In this document: positions 34,168-46,500 of the stretch, in pieces
Position numbering within the stretch: position 1 is the first letter of the stretch
Layout: every line of letters begins with the position of its first letter
From: Membranipora membranacea
Lineage: Eukaryota; Bryozoa; Gymnolaemata; Cheilostomatida; Membraniporidae
Direction of reading: 5' to 3'
Assembly: GCA_914767715.1 (NCBI GenBank)
Contig: OU612070.1
Coordinates: forward strand, 3,799,501-3,863,500
Length of the DNA: 64,000 nt
Notes under the pieces: model-generated
Told to the model about the DNA's origin: nothing
The model's input: only the letters and a program-made list of their open reading frames with translations
Databases searched by the model: none
Made by a program: the position numbers and the translations under genes

Positions 34168-37100
34168 CTACATCCAGGGGCCCCACACCCCTCCCCTCAG
34201 TGCTGGATTGCATTTAGGATCATTAGAAGGGTAGTTAACAGGTACTGCAGTAGAGTTCCATGTAGCCAAGCGCAGAAGCAACTTTTCTACCATATCAGGC
34301 ATCTTCTGACTCAGGTCATTTCTCTCTTCAGGATCCTCAGCTATGTTGAATAGGTAGACATTCTGAGAGGAACTAGTACTGGACTCTGAATACAACGGTG
34401 TCTTGTCTATACAACAAAAGTGAAATATATAAGCATATATTTGGCCATCCATTTTCTAGGATATCAGTGAGGCGTGATTGAAACATATTACCCTCAGATA
34501 GTTGGAAGAAAACACCTGTCAACTGAGTAATAGAATATGAATAAAACAGTATGTATGATATGAATGTGGACACAATTTAACATTACATGACAAATGATGA
34601 CACAATATCATTACAGTTAAGTTAAGTTAGCTGAAAGAAGAGTTTCTTGAGTGATATCTGCTCTGGGACACCTGCTCAGTGACATCTGCTCAGGGACACC
34701 TGCTCAGGGACACCTGCTCAGGGACACCTGCTCAGGGACACCTGCTCAGGGACACCTGCCGGGTGTTACCTGCTCAGGGACACCTGCCGGGTGTTACCTG
34801 CTCAGGGACACCTGCTCAGTGACACCTTCTCAGTGACACCTGCCGGCTGTTACCTGCTCAATGATTACTTACAGTATTTGGAGGTGGGCTCAGGCACCCA
34901 CTGATCATATCCTGGATCACCAGTCAGTATCTTATAGTCACCATATCTAAGTGATGCTTGTACCGAAGTATCAAACACAGTGGATGCTGATTTTCCTTTA
35001 GTAGGATATTTTGGGTCAATGTTGTATATTATTTCCTGTAATGTGAAAGAGAACAAACAATGAACGTGTTGAATTACTGAGGAATCAATGTTTCATCGAG
35101 CTTAACAAGATGAAAATAAACTGATCCATTATGCAAGATCAGTGGCCCACAACCTAGGGTAGCAAGCACTCATTTGAATATCCAATGCCAGTAGATGAAA
35201 GTCTTTTAAAATTGTTATTCTACAGAAGAGTGAAATAGATGTTGGGATTTTTCTTAGATTTATCCCCTCTTTCCTATCGAGGGGATAACCCTACCCAAAG
35301 TGTGTATCTTAGCGTTCACTATCAGCAGTTCACTATCAGGGAGCAGAGAGTTTGTGGCAGTCTCCCTTTATCAATACAGCCTTCAAATTGAGGTCATTTC
35401 AGGTTGCGATTTAGCGAAAAGTAATAATGAGAATTCATGACTTTTAGAAAAACTACCAGAATAACCACTCACATTTCGAGGGCTAGGTTTATTCTGAGTA
35501 ATACTAGCCCACATATCGTATCCATCAGGTTTTGTACCGTTCAGAGATCCACCTGCCATTTTAATGAGAGTGGGGAACCAGTCACTGACATGCATCATCT
35601 GGTGGTTAATAACTCCGGGTGTCTTAATAACTGGTCCAGACACAAAACCTACTCCTTTTATACCTGAAAGCAAAGAATGAATATGCCATAATACTATCGG
35701 TGAGGGGAGCCAAACAAAACACGCCCTACACAGAAAATTACAGATTCCTATGGTTGATCACTTTTATTGTCATACCAGTTTGTGTACCAGTCACGCTGCT
35801 CTTGTGTGTGTTGAATCTAAGGAAAGCAGGCAGGTCCTTGTACCTGAACAAAACAAGTCCCCATTGAATTCAAGACCATTTCTCTGTGATGAGTAACAAG
35901 GTGAGGTACTAGCAGATTAACTGTTACATAGTATGACATGAATAAAGCTGTTAACTTGTCACTTCTTATTTGCGTACCTCCTTCAAAGTATGAGGCTTTG
36001 TTTCCACGTAGAGGTGCATTGTTACCACCAAGAAACACCTGTCCACCGTTGTCATTAGTGAATACTATCAGAGTGTCATTCCACAGGCCAGCAGATTTGA
36101 GAGAGTTGGTGATGTTATTTATTCCTTCATCCAAGGCTGAAATTAGAGGTTCTTGTAAAAAGTTGCCACACAAAGATCAATCATTATAACTAGTGACAAA
36201 GCTATATCAAGCTGAATACAATCTGTATTCATGTTTCTTCTCCTGATATGCAGGCAGCAAGGATGTGTCTCAGTTTGTGAGAACGCGGTGCTTTCAACAT
36301 TCGAGCGTTCAAGGCCTTGCTTTCTATCCCCACTGCAGTCCACATACTAGAAGGGTTTGTTTGGCCCAAAGGTGTGCTCTGACCCGCCAACAAACAAAGA
36401 GCAAACTGGCACTGATCAAATCAAACGTTACGAAATTATTGACTCCTAACAATGTCACGGTAGGTAAAAGAATCACATAACAATCCTCTTATACCTGCAA
36501 CCATCCCACCATATGTTCTTCTGGCGTTGTCATTGATATACTTGAACTGGTTTTTGTAGCGGTCGGGCACCTACAAAGTAAATTTATTGCTAGAAGTTTT
36601 AGACATTTGACAAACCATCCTTCTTATGATTGTTTAGTTACGATGATGACGGATTTGCTGGATTGTTCGGAAAAAATTTTCTTTTGGTCACATCAGCCCA
36701 GTGACTTACTTGCAGTGGCGCGTGTACGCTTTGGAAGGGTAGATACAGGAATAGAGGTCTGGATTTGTTGTGATTTTCTATTATTTGCTGAGCTTTCTGA
36801 GTAAAGACCTCCGTAGAGTACTGCCCATAAGATCCATTGTGTGGTTTATCATCGTGATGGAAGTCAAGCCCATAGAATCCACTATCCGATCTGAAAAGTA
36901 AGATATGCACATTCATTCTGAATCCACATACATCGAGCAAGACTGGATCAATTTCTGACCTTTCATTTGGTTTTTGCAGCAGTAGATAACTAGACAGATC
37001 CTTTTTCGTACAAATTACAATGAGTGTAACAAAATGTATCGCAGTTACTCAACCGCTAAAAAAAGAAGGCAAAGCTTCCTCTATAGGCACATTCATCCCA

Positions 37101-38639
37101 TTGGTAATAATGTGCAGAATATTGGTTGAAATGCGTATTTATTATATTTACATAAACTTTGAATGGTCAGAGTGACATCACTGACTCCGTGTTCAGATTA
37201 TTCTATGGACTTTGATTGAGCCATAAGGCTGAGAAGAAGTGATAGATCACCTGCTATGAGTGTAGTAGTCTTCAGCTCCCATAAGGTATCCAAAGAAAGA
37301 ATTAAAACCTCTATGGATTGGCGTATAATCTTTCTTAAACATTCCAATGTGCCATTTACCTACAAAAGTTGTAATTTAACTGAAATTCCTCTACTATGTT
37401 ACATTCGGCAGATATGAAACCTTAGCCCCTTCACGCCCTCTAACAAATAGTGTTACACTAACAGAATGTGAACATCAATTTGAATCAATTTTTTTCAAAA
37501 TCAGTATTTTACCATTGAAAATCTACAAGAAGGTTTCATATGATATTGACAGTAGAGTATGATTGTAGGGTTACACAAAGATGATTAGACAAAGCATGAT
37601 ATGATAAATTTGAGATCCGATTACCTCATGTTACTATGAGAGATTGTTCTGAATCAGACATCAGGAGAGCAACCCACAACACAATCTTTGAAAGTATCAT
37701 CCCAATGGACATGGATTAAGGAATCAACTAGAGAACTCTCTTACCAATCATATGATTTTTATAGCCAACTTCTCGAAGTTTGTCAGCAATAGTTTTATCC
37801 TCCAAAGGCAACCCTGTGGGGACACACGGTCTGATGACTCCGTGCTGGAGACCAGTATGGATTTGGTAACGTCCTAGCCAGAGAATACAGATAAAGTGAA
37901 TATTAAAAAGTGGATAAATTAGATGCTCATGCCACTGACCGACCATATGCGTGGCGCAGCCTGCCTCCTAGGCTTGTCATTATACTTAATTGGAACGCTT
38001 TCGGCACACAGGGTTGAATAACCAAATGCTGTAAACCTGTATGAATCTGATATCTACCTGTAATAAGAATATCATCCACAGAGAGCCGGGAAGGAAGCTT
38101 AGAAGCCATTACAATGCAACAATAATATAATTGCAGCTTTCAGCATGGAGAACATTGCATTTGCCTGACAACATGACATCAAACTTCCTGTTCCATAATT
38201 ATTCCTACCTGATAACAGTTGACTTCTTGTTGGTGAGCATATCGGCTGCACATAATAGTTCTCTAGTTTGATGCCCTGCGCTGCCAGTTTATCAAGAGTT
38301 GGTGTCTTCAGCTCACTGCCATGATACCCAATGTCATTGTATCCATAGTCATCTGCCACTATAAACTGCAAAAGATTTTAGCTGTAACTCACTGAGTGGT
38401 CAAAGGGGGTATGATTACATCGTTTTGACCATACAGGCAGAAAGATTTTTTTTCTGTATGCTGTATGTCTATTTTTTATTGTGAATAATCCCAAAGCTTG
38501 TCAAGAGCTTCATTGTATGGATATATGAAAGCATCATTTCATGATCAAGAAGGTCAAATTTACCTACGACAATATTAGGAGGTTTTGCGACAGCAAACCC
38601 TGCACATGAGAGTGCTAGTAGTGCAACTATACCCTGCAT
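34168..38639 (-). CDS. ARSB: Arylsulfatase B-like lysosomal sulfatase, gene 2
   Basis: Ten minus-strand coding exons with exactly the same lengths as gene 1, 491 residues: 38639-38568, 38365-38209, 37873-37745, 37359-37251, 36890-36710, 36570-36495, 36136-35978, 35663-35473, 35035-34873, 34406-34168. Signal peptide [18 protein letters not shown]; formylglycine motif [11 protein letters not shown]; catalytic and metal residues all kept (VADDYG, GKWHIG, FQSVHAP, FTNDNGG); C-terminus GVWGPWM. The two proteins differ at scattered positions, most densely in exon 6 ([15 protein letters not shown] against [15 protein letters not shown]). Acceptor TTGATTGCAG just upstream of the ATG implies a 5' untranslated exon. 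Both copies look functional, so this is a recent tandem pair. Confidence 0.95.
34655..34857. repeat. 14-bp minisatellite in the last intron of arylsulfatase gene 2
   Basis: About 14 units of GGACACCTGCTCAG and variants, with CCGGGTGTTAC-type interruptions, ending beside the exon at 34873. Same site and unit as in gene 1 but a different copy number and dominant variant. Confidence 0.95.
37940..38057 (-). pseudogene. Decayed second version of exon 3, arylsulfatase gene 2
   Basis: Good acceptor (attacag|GTAGATATC) and correct start ([19 protein letters not shown]), but an internal deletion removes the EDKTIADKL region and shifts the frame; the donor is altered to GTCAGT. The damage differs from that in gene 1, which keeps the reading frame but has a broken acceptor. 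Confidence 0.75.
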
Positions 38640-39546
38640 GACTATGCGATCAAACCCTGCAATCAAAGAAGAAAGTAAACAAATAATGTGACAAGTATAA
38701 CCAAAAACTTTCTAATATATCGTGGTTAGCTGAGTGGTAGCACTAATATGTAGGCCCATCACTCCATATGACAGGAATTTACTGAGATTAGCCCCCCACT
38801 GTGTTTTATGTTCCACTTGATGTTATTGAGTGATCATCTAGCTAAGCTACATAACATATTGTTGATCAGGGCTTTTAGTTCTACCTATATTAAGTTTGTA
38901 TGCTTTAATCTGGTAGAAGTTGTGGATTGAGAGGACAGGTGTCGATGATCTAGATAACATCTCACTTGCACTCAAGTGAGAGTAGAGGCGGCTCAAGAAA
39001 ATATATAATAAAGAATGAAAGCAACAACAGGCACAATTTCAAAGGCTGATCACTATGCTCTTCCGATTCTTCCGATAGGTTGATCGCCTTTGGAGTAGTT
39101 GTCTCCTTTCAAGGGCGATATGCTGTGTAGTAACAACAGAGTGAGACTTGATTATCTGGATGTAAATAACAGTATATCAGTCATCGGAGATGTAAGAGTT
39201 AGGCATTTTGTATAGCTTCAAAGCCACGACTTGCAAGGGATCAATTCAAGGGGGGTATTGGCGTCACATTCACAATCGCAAGGTTGTCAGCAGTGGGTTG
39301 TTAACATATGAGGGGGAGGATAAGGAAAAATTGACAGACAACTTTTGTTAGTAGGCTAATCTGGGACAACACTGTAGGGGTTTCCAGTGGATTATCAGAC
39401 ACCAGGCCACACCGCACACGAGACCAGACCAGCGTAGCAAGTCCTTGCCCATACACTAAAATCTATGCTCGCTCCACTCATGGCCTAGTGGAGTTTACAA
39501 GCCTTTAATCTGCTGACAACATAGGCACATCTGAAGTTACAAGTAA

Positions 39547-39815
39547 CATAGGCATCTTGAGTTACAACCATGTATATTTTGCAAATGTCCATGATGATAA
39601 GCCTTGGCAAAGTAAAACATGCTGAGCATGTTTTACTTTGCCAGTGTATAGTTGACACTGGATAAGTCAGCAAACAATTAACAACAAACATAGGGTAGAC
39701 ATATTGAGCACAGATTTCACATTTCCAATGCTTATCATCATGGACATTTGCAAAATATACATACTTGTAACTCAAGATGCCTATGTTGTTTGCTGATATC
39801 CAGTGTCAACTACAC
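39547..39815. repeat. Nested inverted-repeat (foldback) structure
   Basis: Arms of about 60 bp at 39547-39605 and 39726-39786 are inverted copies (for example TATATTTTGCAAATGTCCAT and its inverse). Within them, 39605-39643 is a 39-bp palindrome with perfect 19-bp arms and a single-base centre. A further segment, GTTGACACTGGATA at 39651-39664, is repeated inverted at about 39797-39810. No clear target duplication. Confidence 0.8.
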
Positions 39816-39835
39816 ATTGGTTGTTATGGTGAAAT

Positions 39836-39850
39836 CAATGTACTTCATTG
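39836..39850. mobile_element. 15-bp scar CAATG-TACT-TCATTG with near-perfect 7-bp flanks
   Basis: Left 5 bp and right 6 bp equal the ends of the 31077-31937 element. Flanks GTGAAAT and GTGAACT match at 6 of 7. It is the shortest of the proposed footprints and the least certain alone. Confidence 0.45.
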
Positions 39851-40507
39851 GTGAACTACGGGCCTACATTTCCCAGCCAGGGGACAATACTTCACTTCCA
39901 CCAATGAAGAAGAGGGAGGGAGTTCATTTCTGATCCCTTTCTGATACTCCCATAGGCCATAGGATAGGGCTACCCATAAAAATACAAATACCAACTAGAG
40001 AAGTGTGCAATAAACAAAATGCAACTATAAATGTTAATGTGATTATGATTGAAGTTGCTCACAGACTTAGTTTCTTGTTGAACTGCTAATCAGGTGACTT
40101 TCTTTTTCTCACAATGTTTTGTCCTATTCAGTGCCACACTGATTTCGAGATTACACTATTAGTATATACACGCAATAGTATATCACGTGATCAGTGTGAT
40201 TCAGTGCTTGTTAGCAGATTAAGTCACATGATCAATTCCATTCTAGGTCATGTGACCCACATGTATCCGAACAATATTATAGCTATGGCTTCATAATAAT
40301 AGTATTGCTAGTGCACAATATAAGTCGAGATCTTATTCATCTACCTAAATTACTGGGGTAGTAGCATATAGCCCTATTTAATACAAATTGTAAGGTATTA
40401 GGCTATAAGTTGCTCATGTTGAAAAAAGTTAAAAGCAACAGTGTGAAATTGGTGAAATTGTGTGTATATTCTGTCAACCATATGGTGTATTTAGGTTGCT
40501 GTTAGGG

Positions 40508-43500
40508 ATGGATGCTGCAGAATATAGGAAATTGAAAGTTCCTGAACTCAAAGAAATATTAACAGAAAGGGGTGTTGCTATAAAAGGACTGAAAAAAGAA
40601 GAATTAGTTTTGAAATGTGTTGAGTCTCAGCCACAGAGTGATGATGATGCTGGTGGTGATGATGATGGAGGAAAAACAGAACAAATAGGAGAACAACCTG
40701 GAGACCTACCAGATAAAAAACCTGAAGCTTCCCAGCTACAGACTACTGAAGTTAAACCAACTTCACTAATAAAGACTGAAGGAAATAATGAAACTATTGA
40801 CAAGGAAAGGCAGATTAAACTACTAGGTAATTCTCTTTTATATTATGAATGAAGGTGGACATAAATTAATATATAATAAATAATTATAATGGCACAACTC
40901 ATAACTAGAGTAATAGAGAGCTTTCCCTAGTATTATTACTCTTAGACCCTGAAGGTGGAGTAGTTATTATAATAATTGAAATACTACCTAGTTAGTAATA
41001 TTATTATCATTATGGAAGGGCTCGTTTGCACGCCTTGAGTTGTTGCTGTTGAGTGCAATCGAGAACTCGTTGATTGGCTGTATCATCAAACATCTGTTTG
41101 TGTAACTCCACAAGAGCAAAAGTTTCTGAGCACAGATGAATCATACACCATACCACGCCTAGTAAAGGAGCAAATGTGTTATCTTGATTAGTGTACTTCC
41201 ATTACCTCACTTTCGATGTTGCATGCATCTACGTCACTCCTTGCAATTTTAACCTGCAGCATAATCTTTTATTATTCACACAGAGTCATTAGATCATTCA
41301 CTCATAAAAGTGGAGGCAGTGACTGAGCATAAAGTACCGCCGCAGTCATCAGAGCTTACAGCTGCTTCACCTGAAAAGGTATTGTACCATATTAAACGAG
41401 AGTTAAACTGGCTAGTAACTAGGAAGCTCAGACTTTAGGCAAGCAGGGTGGCGTAGTGGTTAGGGTTCGAGCGTCTCAATCTGAGAGTTGCAGGTTCGAA
41501 TCCCGGTCACTACCCATGCTGCTGAAGGAGGTGAGCTCTCTGGACAATAGCCTAGCCTGCCCACTCCTACCTTGTACAGGAGTGCGCTAAATTGAATATG
41601 TATATGTATCTATCTTATATTCATGTCGAGATTGCTGGAGAGCAGCTCAATGAAAAGTGATTTACATTTACACATTTACACATTTACACTTTTTAATCTT
41701 GACTCAGTGCACATGAAAATGATCATTTGAATTGTGATCTGATAAGCCAAAGCTGCTAACTGTAATGATTTTGGCCTCTGATGTTGTATTAGCATAGGAC
41801 AATTGCAATACTTGTTCAAGGGGATGTTGTAATATGTCTAGATTGTGAACAGGGTAATGGTAGGCAAGTCATGCCAGTACCCCCATCCCCCTGAGATTTG
41901 AATATGATAAGATTTATTATTTCGCAACCTTTGAATTTTGTTTAGTGGTTTTGCCCTTCGACAGGAGCCTACTATGAGACATTGATCCTTCAGATTATTC
42001 AGAAAGACTACTTGTACTTTATTTGCAAGGCGAAAATGTAATAGAGTTTTTTTATGACTATTTATAATGTTTCCTCCCGTCCCATCTTGCAGGTTGCAAG
42101 TGATCCTGGAGAAAACATTAAAACAGAGGTTGAACAGACTTCACAAGAGTCAACCAATGTAAATACGCATTCAGACCAAGGAGTTAGCTCAGACACTGAC
42201 AAACTCCACAACTCTGACAATACAGCTAACACTGACATTGCAGCTAGCTTGCAAAATGCTGCGGGATTACCAGAAAACACTGAAATGGAAACCTCTGTGG
42301 AAAACTCAGACTCACAGCTGGAGCCTGCTACTACAGAAAAGGAGAAGGATGCAGGAGATAGTAACTCTCCACAGGTAGGACGACTCACAAGGATGACACA
42401 CACCCAGCATCGATAAAGACAGCTGAAGTTTGAAATACACCTGAGAAATCAAGCTAATTTAGCTGGCACTGGAAAATTTCAAATTCATTTAAAAAATCTA
42501 TCTAATCTGAATATTTGCAGGAGCTGCAGTCACTACCCCAAGCGGCGATTGAGGAACAGATGGATACTAATGAAACCTCTACTTCGACCTCTGAATCTCA
42601 AGACACCCTACCTCCTCACACAGAAAGAAAAGGTCCTCAAACACCCCCACCAGAAGCTTTTCGAGGGCCGCGCACACCCCCACATGAGCCCACAGGGCCA
42701 CGTACTCCCCCACATGAGACCACAGGGCCACGTACTCCCCCACATGAGCCTCCAACGGAGGATGAGGTAAGTGTCAGATCTCTTCTATATTGGAGGGTAA
42801 AACTTTGAGCTCAATCCACCATGTTTCCCGAGGGGTTATATGGTACACCACTGTAAGTGGTGTGAGTTAGCTGTTACGAGATTTTTGACTGCTGTGATTT
42901 GCTTAGCTCAACGCCTATTACTAGGCTGTATTTCTCACGGAACTTGAATGTGTTATATCATCGAGACTATATCCAGCAATCTGACTTATCCCACTCTATC
43001 CGAAATTGTCATGGACTGCTGTGTTTTTGTTTCAGGAGAAACAACCTAAAGCTCCTGAACTAACAGCATTTCCAATGGGAGGAATATTTTCCATGCTTTG
43101 TAAGTATAAAATGGTGAAGTGTAGTTAGGTGATATAAGACATCAGTGGTGATCAGACCTTGAAGTGTGTGTCTCAATCACTGATGATTGAAATATTTCTC
43201 CTGTTTCCCCTGATCTGCACCTCTGGTCCTCAACCACGTACTCCTGGTCAACCCTGAATATGTGATACATACCTAGTATTCGATCATGATTAAACGGTAG
43301 GGGTGTTAGTAACGATATTCAGCTCTAAAAAAATAATCAATTGCTTACAAAAAAATTGAGTTGAGACTTTTGAAATTGATATATCTAGATAGGAAGGCAA
43401 TGATGTCGATATTGTCACAATGAGTTGCGAGTTGCTGATTCAGTGCATATACAGTAGATTTGTATTTCTTCGAATCTTTATACAAACTCTTCTTTCCAGC

Positions 43501-46500
43501 TGACACCCCGGTGGCTGTCACTCTGGAGCCTCAGCTTAGTAAAGTCATCTCCTCCTCTACGACAGCCAGATCTCAGTCTACAGCAGCTACAGGTCAGAAG
43601 AGAAAACTCCCAGATGCATTCGCTGCCAAGCCCGCAAAACCATCCAACGCAGGTAGATAATTTGAATTATGACAATAATCTTCCTATGGGACACAATTGC
43701 TGTGCTCAAATTCGGCCTGACTAACGTGATCACTCAAATCCGCCATTATTAGTAAGAGAAAATGTAAGCAGAAACAAAATTTCAGCGATTTTTAAATTTA
43801 GTGGAATTATTGCATATTTCTGATTAAGTTTAAAAAGATATGGTCCAGAATTAAGTCCAAATCTCCTGATTCATCATTATTATGCCATAGACCATGATTT
43901 TCTCAATACGTTTGATTTCAAACACTCACTCGTTAGACCAAAGCAGGCCAAGAACTGAACATTGTTATTTGTATGGTTGCAGGTTTATACATGGTCAAAG
44001 ACAAACCAAAGAAGGAATGGAAGTATGACCCTGAGCCAGTAGTTATGGAGCAGACACATTGGTTAGAAAGGAAAGAGTTCCAACTAGATCGCTACAACTG
44101 TCATCTCAACTCAGTGGTATGTTTGTATCTCTTCTCTTGACTGGCTGTCATGAAGTTGCTTCCCCATTTTTTAATTGTCAATAAGAATGATTTAAACTTT
44201 CCCCAAGTATTGTAATCCCTTCATCAAAGAGCAGTCAAATAAAAACAAAACCTGTACATATAGTGATAGTACCTAGACTTTTATGGTGCAAAGTTTTACA
44301 CCTATACTGTACGGTCACCCATTTATTATTATGACTTACTTATAGATAAGTGATGACGGTAACAGTTACTCTCCTCTAAGTAGGAAAGGATTTGGATATA
44401 TGTGGGGAGGTGTTAAAGCCACTTATGGCGTCAGCTCGCCTTGTAATGTCGCGTACCAAATAAGGGTATGTAGTGAAAAACAGCATTATAATCCTCATCA
44501 CAACATTATTTATTTAAGTTAGCGTGATGTGAAGAACTGGTCTCCATCCCACCTATAAACCTTTGGCCATCAGCCAAGGGAATTTGGAAAACACGATCAT
44601 GCCTTAGGACTAACCAACACTTATAGAACTCAGCTATATCCTGAAATAATTATCATACATCAAAAGAAACAAGTTATCATACTTCTGTCGACTGCTAAGG
44701 CAGACATATTATCACAGTTTATGCCATCGGGTATCTTATCAACTTGATTTTGCATCTACTGACAGATAACTGGCGACTGCCACATCAACATCACAGATCA
44801 GCCGTTTGGTAGTAATTATATGCTAAGAGTCGGCTGGTCTACAGACGATAACCGACATCAGCTAGGAGAGACTCCGTTCTCTTATGGCTATCAGAGTGAT
44901 GGTAAGAGATGTACTAACGGCACATTCGACTCTTACGGTGAAAGCTACACTATCGGTGATGTCATAACCGCATATATGGTGAGTAACTGTGATGTCATAC
45001 CATAGCTTAGATGTTATATGATAATATCTATAAGTGTGCTTCAGCTAGATCATAATTGGTGTCGGTGAGTGTAGTAATTACCTAACCAACCTAACATCTC
45101 AGTTGAATGAATGAGTTACCTTCATACTACAATTTGAAATTGTGCATTAACAGTAAGAACCTCCCCCAGTTTTATGCGGTTGCGGACATTGTTTGTTAAG
45201 ACACGCATGACTAAAATGACTGTAATCAAACTTTATTATGAAATAAGTTTTATGGAGTTTGTATGTTTGACAGGATATCACGGAGTCCATGATAAGAATG
45301 TATTTTGCTAAGAACTCAGGGTCGATGGCGTTAGCTTATGAGTTTCAGGTAGCACAGCTTGGATTAAATTCTCTCTTCCCACATGTCTCCAGTAAGAACC
45401 TCACTGTGGAGTTCAACTTTGGACAAGTGGTGAGTAACCCTACTAGGAGCACTCTGCACATCTCCATCTGACCTATTCTGTGTGTTGGTTATTTTTCGAC
45501 TTGCAAAACAAAAACTAAGGATTAATTATTCAACAGATGTTATGTCATTAGGTACTTTGCTGCTCCACATTCCCTATAATGACATAAATCTTAGTAGTTG
45601 TAAATAGAAGTAGACTTCCACCGATCACGAAATGTTTACGCTCATCTGTTCTATCCTGTTAGGAAGTAGGACAAGGCTTCATTTGTGTCACTGCTACAAT
45701 CAAATCCAACTAATATTATGGGTTTTCTTCAATAATGGCTGCATTTATTATCTCTAAAAGAATTTTTTGCGTAGGCTATAGCTTTCAGCTTAAAGACTAA
45801 TTGTAGCGTCCAGCCAAATCTACTCTCATAATTAATGTTGTCAATCCTGTAGAAGAAGCCATGGGCTGCCCTTGAAAGTGGTTATATGTTTCTTGGACAT
45901 CTGCCTAATGACTGCCGAGAGCGAGCCCCCGCCCCTCCGAGGACTAAGGCTGACTGTCAAGTTTTATTGATGGTCGGAATGATCGGCGCTGGTAAAAGTA
46001 CCTGGGTAGCTAAAAAACTGAATGCAGAACATGGAAAACACTGGAACGTCATCGGAACCCCCGAGATTCTTGATCAAATGAAGGTAGATCTATAAGCTAA
46101 GTTTCAGATGTATGTGCAGGAATATTTCGATTACTTTTGCCACATATAAATTGATGTAAGATAAAAATGATGTTTTTCAATGGGGATCAGTGCTCTGTTA
46201 TTCAGGTCGGGTTTGCCTTAAATGTTTGTCTGCCAAATAAAAAGGGTGCAATAATAACTTATCTCTGCAACCTATTTATCATTTTTATCAATAAATGATT
46301 GTGAGATCAAAATGTTCATTTAAATTTGGAGTTGCGCACTCATTGACACATCATGTCAATTAGAAGACAACTCTAAAAAAAATTGGTATTTTCCTATATT
46401 TTTATTGGAATATCATCTGTATGTGCTATCTGGATTACAGGTAGATGGGCAGGACCTACAGCAGTGCTTTAAGGGTAGATGGGATGATTTGTTTGATAAA

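Larger units (their letters stand above)
33610..38915. repeat. Segmental duplication, copy B (with arylsulfatase gene 2)
   Basis: Tandem, same-orientation match to 24345-30785 including introns and flanks. It is shorter than copy A, partly because it lacks the foldback element and the 40-bp palindrome. Confidence 0.85.
38640..40507. other. Divergent intergenic region between arylsulfatase gene 2 and the hnRNP U-like gene
   Basis: The genes point away from each other, so both promoters should lie here. Visible content: the upstream flank of the duplication to about 38915, a nested foldback at 39547-39815, and palindromic transposon traces at 39836-39850 and 39904-39931. No coding exon seen. 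Confidence 0.5.

Noticed and set aside
41447-41515. Functional tRNA gene
   Set aside because: A and B boxes are good but the acceptor stem is imperfect and the sequence continues into a SINE body and repeat tail.
42062-42403. Minus-strand 113-codon frame
   Set aside because: Antisense shadow of the hnRNP U-like exon 42093-42374.
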